From the NCBI RefSeq assembly GCF_002209555.1, contig NZ_NJIF01000004.1, positions 372,001 to 436,000 on the forward strand: DNA of 64,000 bases. Reading direction: 5' to 3'. The first letter of the stretch is position 1. Every line of letters begins with the position of its first letter. The DNA comes from Achromobacter insolitus. Lineage in GTDB: Bacteria; Pseudomonadota; Gammaproteobacteria; Burkholderiales; Burkholderiaceae_B. Below are positions 35,052-44,693 of this stretch, one piece after another. The notes below the pieces were generated by a model. The model worked only from the letters and a program-made list of their open reading frames with translations, was not told the DNA's origin and made no database searches. A program made the translations under genes and the position numbers.

Positions 35052-36185
35052 CTATCGGTTTGGGGTCAGGAGAAACTTTTCCCCCGTACCGCGCCGATTA
35101 CATTGAGCCATCGTGCCGGGCTGCAGCAGTTCCAATAGCGATACGGTTTTGGAGTAGTGACTGCGGAAGGTCGTTTGCAAACCGTCAACGACTCGCTGTT
35201 TAAGCATATCGGCCCTCTCCGGCCCGATTCTCCTTAGCAGCGCTAATAACACCCACCCTGACATGCCCCAAGCCATGCCAAAATTTCGCTCAAAGCGGGT
35301 TTGGCTACTGTCCAACCCTCCGTACAGGTAGAGTTGTTTGTGTGTGACAGAGCCGTAGCGGCTGTACTGTCCCTCCGCCCGGCATAAGACGGCCTCCATG
35401 CATGCCAGTATCTGCCCACCAAGGCTACCTCCGCCTATGGCATCGAAAACCAGCGTCGCGGAGGTCGCGGCTATGGCGTCCTGCAATTCCTCGATGAAAT
35501 CGGGTGAGCTCGAATCGCAGACGTGGATAGCCCGCTGAGCACGAAGTAGGTCTACCTGCTCCTTCCTTCGAACAATGTTGACTAGACCAATCCCGTCTTC
35601 CAGACAGACCCGGTTTAACATCTGACCCAGATTTGACGCCGCAGCGGTGTGTACCAATGCCGTGTGCTTCTCGTGCCGCAGTGTTTCCACCATTCCTAGG
35701 GCAGTCAATGGGTTGACAAAGGCTGAGGCGCCTTCTGCAGAAGTAATCCCATCTGGCAACGCCAGGCATGCTTGAGTCGAGACGCAGCGATACTGGCTAT
35801 ACATTCCTCCACCAAATGCTGCAACTTTCCTTCCGTCGAGCTTTCTTGCCGCCTCAGAACTGCCCGTAGCGACTACAGTGCCAGCTCCTTCGTATCCGAC
35901 TTCCAGGGCTTCACCTATGCGACCGGCCATGCTTGGCATTGCTGCGGCCGGAATTTCCGCGAGAATGCCCGGAAACTCGGGGTTGCCGAAGGTTCTCGCC
36001 GTGCTCATGTCCGCGGCACCGAACAGCAGCCCCAAATCAGATGGATTTACCGGTGCCGCTTCGACACGGATCAACACCTCATTCGGGCCGGGCGCGGGGA
36101 CCGGTAACTTCATGAGAGTCAACTCTAATTTTCCGTCAGCTCGGACAAGGGAGCGAAGCTGAAGAGAGGTGTGCGGGAGTTGCAT
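35052..36185 (-). CDS. MDR-superfamily oxidoreductase (quinone-oxidoreductase-like)
   Basis: The 377-residue protein has the MDR N-terminal half (PNEVLIRVEAAPVNPSDLGL, GYEGAGTVVATGSS) and a nucleotide-binding half with ALVHTAAASNLGQM in place of the usual AGGVG loop. No structural-zinc Cys cluster is seen, as in quinone/enoyl reductases. The enzyme probably reduces a C=C double bond conjugated to a carbonyl, using NADPH. The gene sits ten bases behind the FAH gene and is therefore co-transcribed. The gene order suggests it acts late in the second aromatic route. Confidence 0.85.
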   Translation of the reverse strand: MQLPHTSLQLRSLVRADGKLELTLMKLPVPAPGPNEVLIRVEAAPVNPSDLGLLFGAADMSTARTFGNPEFPGILAEIPAAAMPSMAGRIGEALEVGYEGAGTVVATGSSEAARKLDGRKVAAFGGGMYSQYRCVSTQACLALPDGITSAEGASAFVNPLTALGMVETLRHEKHTALVHTAAASNLGQMLNRVCLEDGIGLVNIVRRKEQVDLLRAQRAIHVCDSSSPDFIEELQDAIAATSATLVFDAIGGGSLGGQILACMEAVLCRAEGQYSRYGSVTHKQLYLYGGLDSSQTRFERNFGMAWGMSGWVLLALLRRIGPERADMLKQRVVDGLQTTFRSHYSKTVSLLELLQPGTMAQCNRRGTGEKFLLTPNR

Positions 36186-36195
36186 TTCTTACGGC

Positions 36196-37047
36196 CTACC
36201 CTTCAGCCACGACGGTGTTCCGCAGGATCCCTGCTGTGGGTATCGATATGACCAATTCGTCACCGGGGACCAAGTATCGGCCGGTGAACGCTCCAACGCC
36301 CGCAGACGAGCCGGCGATAATCACGTCGCCAGGCTGCAGATGGAACGGTTGCGATGCATACTCGATCAAGCTAGCAAAATCGAAGTACAGATCATCCATC
36401 GTCAAGCGCTGTCTAAGCTCGCCATTTACGCGCGTTTCGAGAACTAGATTGGACACAGGGCCGGCTTCGTCCAGCGTTGTAATCCACGGTCCAAATGACC
36501 CACTTTTATAGAAATTCTTGCCGGGTGTGACCTGTTCCGAATGCAGCTGATACGCTCTTATAGAACCATCGTTGTAGCAAGCAATACCGGCGATATGATC
36601 TAACGCGTCGGCCTTGGGGATGTAGCGTCCGCCGCGCCCGATAATAATAGCCATCTCGCCTTCGTAGTCCAACGTCGGAGAAGCCGTCGGAACAACCACA
36701 GCCTGGCCATGAGCGACATGGCTCGTCGACGCCCGCAGGAACAATCGAGGATACTTCGGCTCCACTATGTCCGTCTTGAAGTAGTCCGAAGCTTCCCTTG
36801 CGTGGCTCTTGGTGTTTAGCCCCACACCAATGATGTGCGCAGGATTCGGAATGGGAGGCATTAGCTCAACATCGCTGAGACCATAGTCGGGCTCTGCATC
36901 CGTGCACTGATGCGCGAGATGCACTCCAAGGCCAAGAAGCGTCTTCAGGTCTGGAATTTCGAGCCTTTGCTTCAGATCAATGATCGCATCCCCGACGACC
37001 ATACCGAAGGATTCCAACCCATCATATCGATAGCTTGCGAGTTTCAT
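36196..37047 (-). CDS. Fumarylacetoacetate-hydrolase-family enzyme
   Basis: The 283-residue protein is a FAH fold with metal-site residues in TLDYEGEMAII (Glu, Glu) and CYNDGSIRAYQ (Asp), and the FDFASLIEYAS and GDVIIAGSSAGVGAF loops. Members hydrolyse or decarboxylate 2,4-diketo acids, for example ring-cleavage products of gentisate or homoprotocatechuate. Here it likely acts on a product of the fused monooxygenase/VOC enzyme encoded just upstream (44 bases). The exact reaction cannot be assigned. Confidence 0.88.
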   Translation of the reverse strand: MKLASYRYDGLESFGMVVGDAIIDLKQRLEIPDLKTLLGLGVHLAHQCTDAEPDYGLSDVELMPPIPNPAHIIGVGLNTKSHAREASDYFKTDIVEPKYPRLFLRASTSHVAHGQAVVVPTASPTLDYEGEMAIIIGRGGRYIPKADALDHIAGIACYNDGSIRAYQLHSEQVTPGKNFYKSGSFGPWITTLDEAGPVSNLVLETRVNGELRQRLTMDDLYFDFASLIEYASQPFHLQPGDVIIAGSSAGVGAFTGRYLVPGDELVISIPTAGILRNTVVAEG

Positions 37048-37091
37048 AGCATTCCAATTTTCAGTTGTTCGACTACCGCGAAATGCGGGTG

Positions 37092-39455
37092 CTAGTTGCG
37101 GTACAGGATTTCCATCACTGCCGGATCAACCGGGGTCGGAGGCATGGGGTATTGCATTAGCGACTGCTCAGCCGTTCCGGCTCTCAGCTTGCTCAGCATG
37201 TCGTCCGCGTCGAAGACCTGCCCTATTGGGTTCGCGTCCATGGCTCCCGATTTGACGAACTCCACAAACTCCTCGACGGTCTTCTGGTTATCGACTTGCA
37301 TTTCCACCCGATTTCGATCCGGGTCTTCGTAGTAAATCGACATGGTGGGCCCATGATTGATGGTGAGGATGGGCAACACGCCTTTCGCTTTGAGTCGGGC
37401 ATAGGTTTCAAGTAGATCTGACAGCGACTCGAACGTAAACGCGATATGCTCAAGACCCACAACTCCGGACGGCCTCTCGATCATTCCTGGCACACGCACA
37501 ACTGCAAGTCTGTGATGTTCAGAATCAAACGTCATGAAGCAGGTCATTTCGTCCCTGTGCGCGACGAACGCACTAAGCAGGTCTTGATACCAATCGCACA
37601 TGGCCTCGAAGCGTGCGTCCGAACGCAGCACGACATGTGCCAATTTCTTCGGTGAGATGCCAGCCGATCGCGGCGCGCCGTGTGGCGTGTCGGGGCAAGA
37701 AGTATCTGGATTCATTGCGTTCTCCATCATTTTTAGAAATTCATCACCAGCGGAGGACGTCGAGCCGCCTGTCTCGGGATAATGTCGTACCGCAGCGATG
37801 GCCGCCTCGTGGAAGTTCTCCGCATCTGCGCGCCCGTGCCAAAGCACATGGCCATCGGGGCGAACGAGCACTGCGATCCCAGGGGAACACATACGCGTTG
37901 CACCCCCATCCTCGACGTTCGCGGGCAGGTGGACCAGGCCGATCCCAGCCTGTGCAAGTGCGTGCCGACCAATACCTTCACCTTCCTGCATACCGAATAG
38001 CAGCAGTGTGTAGTGATTCTTGTCATAGGCGTCGAGGCTCGAAAGATGGGCAGCTTCCAACCAAATGTGCGGAAGCCGGCTTCCCGCCCGAAGTGCAAGC
38101 GCGCAATCGCCGTCAGTAAGGTGCTCACCCGGGTCCTGCTCACCATAGCAATAGCCGACCTCCACCTCCAGCGCATCAAAATGCGGGCGCTGAGCAGCGA
38201 TCGCCGCGTCGATCGACAATCGCTTCAAACGGCTTTGTTCGGTGCCATCATCCAAAGAGAAATTCCGTCGCTCAGCGGGCGCCCGTTGAACCACCGAAAC
38301 ATCGGCTGGTACCAAAAACTGGGCGCCAATCGCGTTCTGAACTTGCAACAGATTCCTGAAGTTCTCGACGCTGTGCGCGCAATTCCGGGCAGCCACCGGT
38401 GCGCGCTCCTTACCATACGTGTCCAGCAGATCCGCCTCCGCCTGCCCCCTCAGGACCATCGCAAGCTTCCATGCCAGATTGTGCGCATCCTGTACACCCG
38501 TGTTGAGGCCCAGCCCCCCCGTCGGTGGAAAGCGGTGCGCGGCGTCGCCGATCAGGAAAAAAGGTCCCTTCCGAAAATGCGCCGCAACCTGGGCGCTCAT
38601 ATTCCACGAGCTCACGCTGACCAGCTGCAGGTCCACTTGAGGATCGCCAACCGCTCGTCGGGCTAACTCCAGCATGACCTCCCCCGAATACGCTTCGCGC
38701 GCGGCATCGGGCGGCATGACACACATGAATGCCCAGGTCTGGTCCAGGTCATATGAAACGAATATCCCCGGAGCATCCTGGTTGGCGATAAAGTGCACCG
38801 GACCTGTGTCATTGCCCAGATATCTGTTGAGATCGCCCTTGAAGTAGCACGTCGCGAAACGGGCAATAGAAGGTGGCCCCAGCATATCGATGCCCAGCGC
38901 CTTACGCACCGCGCTCCCCGCCCCATCGCAAGCGAGCACGTAATCGAAGGCTTCAGTGCGCGTCCGGCCGTCAGGCCCCTGAATGGTCAGGACTCCCTTA
39001 GCACGATCGACGGCGGCATCCAGCACCTGCTGGCGGAACTGTACGTCCCCCCCCAGCTCTCGGAGATGCGCAAGCAGGATGTTGCCGAATATATGTTGTC
39101 CCATGTTCAGGGTCCGCACGGGGCTGGCATTTCGACGAAAGAGCTTCTGTTCGGGAGATCCCTCCAGCATTAGGCGGCCGAACCGAGTACCGGCCAGTTC
39201 TGAGGACCACGTCGCGCAATGCATCCTGTCTTCCGGAGACGCAGCTGCGGCCATTTTTTCGAAAAGACCGAGCTCTCGCAGGATCTCGCAGGTTCGCGTG
39301 TTCACTACATGAGCTTGCGGCAGCGTAGCGATGCCTTCGGCCTGCTCAAACACCGTTGCATGCACGCCTTTCTCACGCAACAGGATTGCCGTGATCAGGC
39401 CAGCTGGCCCTCCACCCACAATCGCCACCGTATTTTTCTTGTCGGAATTGTTCAT
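37092..39455 (-). CDS. Fusion: FAD-dependent aromatic monooxygenase (MhpA/TfdB-like) + VOC extradiol-type domain
   Basis: The 787-residue protein joins two enzymes. Residues about 8-575 are a group A flavin monooxygenase: VAIVGGGPAGLI (FAD dinucleotide motif at 14-19), DYVLACDGAGSAVRK (DG motif), GDAAHRFPPTGGLGLNTGVQ (GD motif) and a thioredoxin-like end. Residues about 600-760 are a VOC-fold domain with a complete H-H-E metal triad, His607 (LAHVVL), His670 (LEHIAF) and Glu718 (RNRVEMQ), as in single-domain extradiol dioxygenases. The protein could hydroxylate a phenol and then cleave or bind the product. At codon 581 (ATG 37715) a GGAG six bases upstream could start the VOC part alone, hinting at fusion of two genes. 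Start chosen at 39455, with GGAG. Confidence 0.9.
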   Translation of the reverse strand: MNNSDKKNTVAIVGGGPAGLITAILLREKGVHATVFEQAEGIATLPQAHVVNTRTCEILRELGLFEKMAAAASPEDRMHCATWSSELAGTRFGRLMLEGSPEQKLFRRNASPVRTLNMGQHIFGNILLAHLRELGGDVQFRQQVLDAAVDRAKGVLTIQGPDGRTRTEAFDYVLACDGAGSAVRKALGIDMLGPPSIARFATCYFKGDLNRYLGNDTGPVHFIANQDAPGIFVSYDLDQTWAFMCVMPPDAAREAYSGEVMLELARRAVGDPQVDLQLVSVSSWNMSAQVAAHFRKGPFFLIGDAAHRFPPTGGLGLNTGVQDAHNLAWKLAMVLRGQAEADLLDTYGKERAPVAARNCAHSVENFRNLLQVQNAIGAQFLVPADVSVVQRAPAERRNFSLDDGTEQSRLKRLSIDAAIAAQRPHFDALEVEVGYCYGEQDPGEHLTDGDCALALRAGSRLPHIWLEAAHLSSLDAYDKNHYTLLLFGMQEGEGIGRHALAQAGIGLVHLPANVEDGGATRMCSPGIAVLVRPDGHVLWHGRADAENFHEAAIAAVRHYPETGGSTSSAGDEFLKMMENAMNPDTSCPDTPHGAPRSAGISPKKLAHVVLRSDARFEAMCDWYQDLLSAFVAHRDEMTCFMTFDSEHHRLAVVRVPGMIERPSGVVGLEHIAFTFESLSDLLETYARLKAKGVLPILTINHGPTMSIYYEDPDRNRVEMQVDNQKTVEEFVEFVKSGAMDANPIGQVFDADDMLSKLRAGTAEQSLMQYPMPPTPVDPAVMEILYRN

Positions 39456-39506
39456 TGTCTCCACCTCAATCAACGATAAAGAAAGCAACCGCCCTGTACA
39501 CCACAA

Positions 39507-40103
39507 TCAAATGACGCGAGCGACCTCTTCAAACTCTAGCCTTGGTGCACGAGGGAAGTTTCCTTCTGGATCTGGGTATCCCAGATTCACTAAGAAGTCG
39601 GACTTGAAACGCCCTTCTGGAAAGAATTCACGATCCAGAGCTTGCGCATCAAAGCCGCTCATGGGCCCTGCGCCGAGCCCGACCAGGCGTGCTGCCAGAA
39701 TTAAATAGGCGCCCTGCAACGTCGTGTTGCGCACCGCCGTTTCATGAGCAAGCCCCTCATTCCCTGAAAACAGCTCCCACGCGCTTGGGACGGCGGGAAA
39801 TTGAACGGGCAGATGTTCAAAGAATCGTGTGTCGCGCGCAATGATGGCGGTCACTGGCGCGCGCAGCGTCTTCTCGACATTACCGTGCATGAGCGTAGCT
39901 GCTAGCCTAGCCTTTGCCTTGAGGCTAGTCACGAACACCACCCGTGCCGGCTGCGAGTTCATCGCCGTCGGCCCCCATTTGTATAGGTCATACAAACGTC
40001 GCAGAACGGCCTCATCCACCCCTCGGTTCTGGAACTTGTTTGTCGTGCGAGCCATTGTGAACAACTGCTCATCGAGCAGGTATGGCGATGGTGCTTCAAT
40101 CAC
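39507..40103 (-). CDS. Nitroreductase-family protein, malonic-semialdehyde-reductase (RutE)-like
   Basis: The 198-residue protein has the nitroreductase FMN-fold of the RutE/HadB type: RTTNKFQNRGVDEAVLRRLY, KWGPTAMNSQPARVVFVTS, ILAARLVGLGAGPMSGFDAQ and NLGYPDPEGNFPRAPR. RutE reduces malonic semialdehyde to 3-hydroxypropionate in uracil breakdown; close relatives reduce other aldehydes or nitro groups. Here it is in a catabolic operon without rut genes, so another carbonyl or nitro substrate is likely. The GTG start at 40103 has an AGAGA site. It lies 51 bases upstream of the fused monooxygenase gene. Confidence 0.88.
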   Translation of the reverse strand: MIEAPSPYLLDEQLFTMARTTNKFQNRGVDEAVLRRLYDLYKWGPTAMNSQPARVVFVTSLKAKARLAATLMHGNVEKTLRAPVTAIIARDTRFFEHLPVQFPAVPSAWELFSGNEGLAHETAVRNTTLQGAYLILAARLVGLGAGPMSGFDAQALDREFFPEGRFKSDFLVNLGYPDPEGNFPRAPRLEFEEVARVI

Positions 40104-40163
40104 AGAATCTCTCTTTGAAAAATCAATGAATGCGGAGCAGGCGCCCGCTATACGAAAAAATTT

Positions 40164-41090
40164 TTAGATCGCCACCTCACGATGGCCCTTCAATCCCAAC
40201 ATCTCGCGTGCCTGATCCGGTGTCGCTATTTCGAACCCGAGCCGTTCAAGCACTTCGCGAATCAAGCTGACCTGCTCCGCGTTTGAGCAGGCCAGTTTCC
40301 CCGGCCCCAAGGTCAAGGAATCCTCCAATCCGACCCGTACGTTTCCGCCCATTAGTGCTGCCTGGGTTACGAGCGGCATCTGGTGCCGTCCTGCGCCGAG
40401 CACGGACCAGCGATAATCGTCACCAAATAGCTTGTCGGCAATTCGCTTCATGTGAGTCAGGTTTTCGGGGTCTGCACCAATTCCGCCGAGTACTCCGAAA
40501 ACAAACTGAATGAACGGCGTCTTAACAAATCCACGGTCAACAAAGTGCTTGAGCGTGTAGAGATGGCCAACGTCATAGCACTCGAACTCGAACCTCGTAC
40601 CAAGTGGTCGAGCCAATCGCTCGAACAACTGCTCGATATCACCGAACGTGTTGCGGAAAATTGCGTTGCGCGAAGCCTCGAGATATACCGGCTCCCACGC
40701 ATAGCGCCATGCCTTCACTTTTTCCAAGATTGGAAAAAAGCCGAAATTCAACGAGCCAACGTTGCACGATGCCATTTCCGGTGAAAACGTGAGTGCGGCC
40801 TCCAAACGTTGCTCCAAGCTCATTGTGTGAGCCCCGCCTGTGGTGATGTTTATCACCGCATCGCATTGGTTGTGGATGGGGGTCAAGAACTGTCGGTAGA
40901 TCTCTGCGCTCGGAGTCGGCTTGCCGTCGGCGGGATCACGGGCATGTAGGTGCAGAATGGCGGCACCCGCCGCGGCAGCAGCCAGCGCGTCTTCAGCGAT
41001 TTCCGCTGGCGTAATGGGCAAATGCGGCGACATCGTCGGAGTGTGGATCGAACCAGTCACGGCGCACGTAATGATGACTTTTCGGGACAT
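40164..41090 (-). CDS. Beta-keto acid cleavage enzyme (BKACE / 3-keto-5-aminohexanoate cleavage type)
   Basis: The 308-residue protein has the BKACE pattern: KVIITCAVTGSIHTPTMSPH, zinc His47 and His49 in AILHLHARDP, the DAVINITTGGAHTMSLEQRL loop, and VGLEDSLTLGPG near the end. These enzymes condense a beta-keto acid with acetyl-CoA to give acetoacetate and a new acyl-CoA. In this operon it would process a beta-keto acid produced by ring cleavage or side-chain breakdown. The gene lies about 40 bases downstream of the RND permease gene in the same direction. Confidence 0.9.
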   Translation of the reverse strand: MSRKVIITCAVTGSIHTPTMSPHLPITPAEIAEDALAAAAAGAAILHLHARDPADGKPTPSAEIYRQFLTPIHNQCDAVINITTGGAHTMSLEQRLEAALTFSPEMASCNVGSLNFGFFPILEKVKAWRYAWEPVYLEASRNAIFRNTFGDIEQLFERLARPLGTRFEFECYDVGHLYTLKHFVDRGFVKTPFIQFVFGVLGGIGADPENLTHMKRIADKLFGDDYRWSVLGAGRHQMPLVTQAALMGGNVRVGLEDSLTLGPGKLACSNAEQVSLIREVLERLGFEIATPDQAREMLGLKGHREVAI

Positions 41091-41132
41091 AGAGGGCTCA
41101 CGCGGTATCGGGTGGTAGGGGAAGGATGAAGG

Positions 41133-43556
41133 TCAGATTTTGGCGTCGACCGCCACAGCCTTGACGGCCCGCGATAGTTGCACGGGACCTGGCTTCAATA
41201 GAAAGCACGCCAGAGCGGGCAGCAGCAGCAATGCTCCGATCATGTTCCACAGGAACATAAACGCGAGCAGAATCCCCATGTCCGCTTGGAACTTGATCGG
41301 ACTAGCCATCCAGGTCGCCACGCCCGCAGCCAAAGTCACGCCGGTCAGCATTACGACCTTGCCCGTGAAGAGCAATGCCCGATAGTAGGCTTCGGACAAG
41401 CTCACTCCGCGGCGCAGTTGCGCCAATAAGACAGACAAGATGTACAGGGCATAATCAATGCCGATCCCTACGCCAAGCGCGATGACCGGAAGTGTGGCGA
41501 CCTTTACCCCCATACCCAGCGCGACCATCAAAGCTTCCGCCAGGAAAGAAGTCAGCACCAACGGCACGACGGCCACCACCACGCCTCGCCATGAACGAAA
41601 CGCCAGGTACGCCAACAAAGTGACGGCTCCGTAGACTAACCAAAGCATCTTTCGCCATGCATCCTGCACCACAATGTTCGCTGCCGCATCGATGCCCGCC
41701 GACCCTGCCGCCAACATGAATCTGGCCTGCGTTGTATCGTTTCGACGCGCGAAATCCTCAACATGTTCGACCACACTCGTCAAGGTGCGCGCCTTGTGAT
41801 CTTTCAAATACACGTAGACTGTCAGCAGATCGCAGGCGTCGTTGTAGAGGCCGCGAGGCGCATTCGCAGTGATCGAGTTGATGCTGTCTTGGCTGGGCAT
41901 CAGCTCGTACCATTTCGGATTACCTTCGTTCAAGCCCGTCAACATGCGCCTATTCAGCAACGCCAACGTATTGGTAGATTCGACGCCCTCCAATTGGCGC
42001 AGTTGCCATTCCAGCTCATCCACTTTCTGCACCGTTTCAAATCGAGTGCATTGTCCCGAGGGCGTCCGAACCATGACCGCGAGCACGTCGCTTGATGACC
42101 CATACGCCGCATTGGTGAACTTGACGTCGCGGTTGTAACGACTATCGGCTCGAAGTTCGGGGGCTCCTGGGTCAAGGTCGCCGATAGAAAGCTGGGTGCT
42201 GACGGCAACACCCAGAGACAACATCACGCCGGCGACGAGCACCGCACAGCCAGCCCAACGCGGTTGAGTGAACTTATCTAGGAAAGCCCACAGCGCATCC
42301 CGCCCCGTGCCGCGAGTGGTGCTGTCAGTTGTCCGCAAACTGCGTTTGGCCGCCACTTCGCTAACGCCGGTGTAACTAAGCAGCACGGGCAACAAGATTA
42401 GATTGGTGATGATCAGCGCCGCGACGCCTATAGACGCGGCGACCGCAAGCTCTCGAATGGACTGGATGTCGATTACCAGAAGCACGCCGAAGCCAACCGC
42501 ATCGGCCAATAGTGCCGTCAGCCCGGCCAGGAATAGGCGGCGAAATGTATAGCGTGCGGCGACTAACCTATGCGTACCGCGACCGATGTCCTGCATGATG
42601 CCGTTCATCTTTTGTGCGCCATGGCTCATGCCGATAGCGAACACCAGGAACGGCACCAGTATTGAGTATGGATCGAGGGAGTATCCCAACAGTGGTAATA
42701 GGCCGAGTTGCCACACCACGGCGATCAGCGAACTGGATACGACCAAGATGGTCGAGCGCAGGCAACGCGTGTACCAGAAGACCATGCCGGTCGCTATCAG
42801 CACGGCAACCAAGAAGAATTCCAGGACATGGCGGACGCCTTCAATCATGTCTCCGGCAAGCTTGGCGAAGCCAGTGATATGGACGTTGACTCCTTTGCGC
42901 TCGTACTTGAATCGCAGATTCTCCAGCGCTTGCGAGAAACGTCGGTAGTCCAATGGCACTCCGTCGGCGCCCTTGTCCAGCAATGGCACAAAAATCAGAC
43001 TGGAACGAGCGTCCAATGCTACGATCTGGCCGATTTCCCCAGAACGCGCGACGTTCTCGGATAGCCGATGCAGGGACTCAGGGGATCCGTCATAGCCGTC
43101 CGGGATCACAGGCCCACCCTCCAGCCCATCTTCGGTCACCGCAGTCCAACGGGTAGCTGGCGTCCAGAGGCTGCGCAAGCCCGGTCGAGCGACTCCCGGC
43201 AACAGGTACAACTCGTCATTAAGCTCGCGCAGTATCTCCAAGTACGTCGGATCGTAGATGGCGCCGCGGGGATTTTCCACTACCACCCGGATCGCGTTAC
43301 CCAGCCCGTAAAGTTGCCTTTCGTAGTTCAGGAAGTTCACTACGTATGGATGCGAAGTAGGGATGCTCTTCTCGAAACTCGCAGTCAAACGCAAGTGACT
43401 CGCCTGCCAGGAAAGGATAATAGTTACGAGCAGGCACAGCACCACCACAACACGCCGGTGATTGAATAGCGCGCGTTCGGCCCAGGTACCGGAGTGCGCG
43501 TCGAACTTGGAAAGGTCCTGCACAACCGGCTGAATGTCGGAGGATTCGTGATTCAT
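41133..43556 (-). CDS. RND/MMPL-family membrane permease
   Basis: The 807-residue protein has the RND topology: a first helix (about 31-50), a large periplasmic loop, five or six helices (about 250-430 including SILVPFLVFAIGMSHGAQKM), a second periplasmic loop, and a C-terminal helix bundle with LGVGIGIDYALYILSVLLAQ. This is the HpnN/MMPL-like branch that moves lipids or hydrophobic compounds, not the multidrug AcrB branch. It follows a YCF48-like gene with ATGA overlap, and DUF1302/DUF1329 genes precede. This four-gene set recurs near aromatic or steroid degradation genes in proteobacteria, suggesting trans-envelope movement of hydrophobic substrate or product. Confidence 0.92.
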   Translation of the reverse strand: MNHESSDIQPVVQDLSKFDAHSGTWAERALFNHRRVVVVLCLLVTIILSWQASHLRLTASFEKSIPTSHPYVVNFLNYERQLYGLGNAIRVVVENPRGAIYDPTYLEILRELNDELYLLPGVARPGLRSLWTPATRWTAVTEDGLEGGPVIPDGYDGSPESLHRLSENVARSGEIGQIVALDARSSLIFVPLLDKGADGVPLDYRRFSQALENLRFKYERKGVNVHITGFAKLAGDMIEGVRHVLEFFLVAVLIATGMVFWYTRCLRSTILVVSSSLIAVVWQLGLLPLLGYSLDPYSILVPFLVFAIGMSHGAQKMNGIMQDIGRGTHRLVAARYTFRRLFLAGLTALLADAVGFGVLLVIDIQSIRELAVAASIGVAALIITNLILLPVLLSYTGVSEVAAKRSLRTTDSTTRGTGRDALWAFLDKFTQPRWAGCAVLVAGVMLSLGVAVSTQLSIGDLDPGAPELRADSRYNRDVKFTNAAYGSSSDVLAVMVRTPSGQCTRFETVQKVDELEWQLRQLEGVESTNTLALLNRRMLTGLNEGNPKWYELMPSQDSINSITANAPRGLYNDACDLLTVYVYLKDHKARTLTSVVEHVEDFARRNDTTQARFMLAAGSAGIDAAANIVVQDAWRKMLWLVYGAVTLLAYLAFRSWRGVVVAVVPLVLTSFLAEALMVALGMGVKVATLPVIALGVGIGIDYALYILSVLLAQLRRGVSLSEAYYRALLFTGKVVMLTGVTLAAGVATWMASPIKFQADMGILLAFMFLWNMIGALLLLPALACFLLKPGPVQLSRAVKAVAVDAKI

Positions 43557-44653
43557 GGACGTGCACTCACTTGTTCTTTGGTCGGCTGCGGCAGGCGCAC
43601 GACCCCTCCTATCCCGTAAGCAATCACAGCGCCTTTACTCAATGGAATCACTCCAGCCAAAGGCGGAAGCAGCGGCATCACGACCGGCGTCATGACACGG
43701 CCATCCTGACTTGCGAATACTTGTCCTGCCTGAGAGGCAATCAGCACGGATCCGTCTTCCTTGGGTGCGACTGCAAGCAGCGACACCGCAGCCCCACCTT
43801 CGATGCGCGACCATACTTGACCGTCGTCCGCCGAATGAAAGGCGTTGCCCCGCAGGCCGACGACCACCAGGCCATCTGGAAGCAGCGCAAGGCCGAACCA
43901 GCTTCCATCATATGGAGCGGGGAGCGCGTGGAATGTACGGCCATCGTCTTGCGACCGTCTGATAAGCCCCTGCTCACCGACGATAAATACGTCCTTGCCA
44001 CGTGCGCGGATGGCATACAGATGCAGCCCCTCAGGGTTGTGCAGTCGATCCATGGCAGCGGACCATGTGCCCCCCCCATCGCGCGTCTCGAAGAACAGGC
44101 CGTACGCACCCACCACATAGCCGTGCTGCGCGTCGAGGAAATGCAGATCAAGCAAGGGACTATTGCCCGCCTCTCGAGCGAAGCGATCTGCTGCCCTCAA
44201 CTGCTTAGCAGCCGCCTCATCCCCCGGTGTATTGCGCATGCGCATATTTGCAGCTTCTAAGGCTATGCTGGCCAGCCTGTCGCCGTCCGCCACAAGATTC
44301 CAATTTTCGCCACCATCGACTGTTCGCAGGATGACGCCTCCATGCCCCACCGCCCATCCTTCTCGCGCGCCGACAAACTGCACCGCAGTCAATGTCACGC
44401 TCACCGGGACCTGGCGAGCCTGACGCCAATGTATGCCGTCGTCGTCTGAGAGCACTACGACTCCCCTTTCCCCCACGGCGACGACTCTAGGTCCGGCGAG
44501 TGTGGCAGCGAGCAGCACACTGCGATGTGCAGACCTGACGGACACCGCGGGGCGTTCCAGGGCAGGAGAGATCGCCCCGGCATAGGCTTCGGCAGTGACT
44601 AGCAGAACCAGCGCCGGCAGGGCAGTCACCCACCAGTAAATTCGCTTTTTCAT
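43553..44653 (-). CDS. YCF48/BNR-repeat periplasmic protein
   Basis: The 366-residue protein has a signal peptide (MKKRIYWWVTALPALVLLVT, cleavage near AYA) and a repeated beta-propeller motif typical of the YCF48/photosystem-assembly fold. Examples are LSDDDGIHWRQARQV, LRTVDGGENWNLVA, FETRDGGGTWSAA and RRSQDDGRTFHALP. Non-photosynthetic bacteria use such proteins next to RND permeases of the hydrophobic-transport type. The frame continues upstream to 44767 within the DUF1329 gene, but ATG 44653 gives the signal peptide. Its stop overlaps the permease start. Confidence 0.88.
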   Translation of the reverse strand: MKKRIYWWVTALPALVLLVTAEAYAGAISPALERPAVSVRSAHRSVLLAATLAGPRVVAVGERGVVVLSDDDGIHWRQARQVPVSVTLTAVQFVGAREGWAVGHGGVILRTVDGGENWNLVADGDRLASIALEAANMRMRNTPGDEAAAKQLRAADRFAREAGNSPLLDLHFLDAQHGYVVGAYGLFFETRDGGGTWSAAMDRLHNPEGLHLYAIRARGKDVFIVGEQGLIRRSQDDGRTFHALPAPYDGSWFGLALLPDGLVVVGLRGNAFHSADDGQVWSRIEGGAAVSLLAVAPKEDGSVLIASQAGQVFASQDGRVMTPVVMPLLPPLAGVIPLSKGAVIAYGIGGVVRLPQPTKEQVSARP

Positions 44654-44693
44654 CTTGGATCCACGCGTTGCTTGTCCACCCATACGCGGAGCA

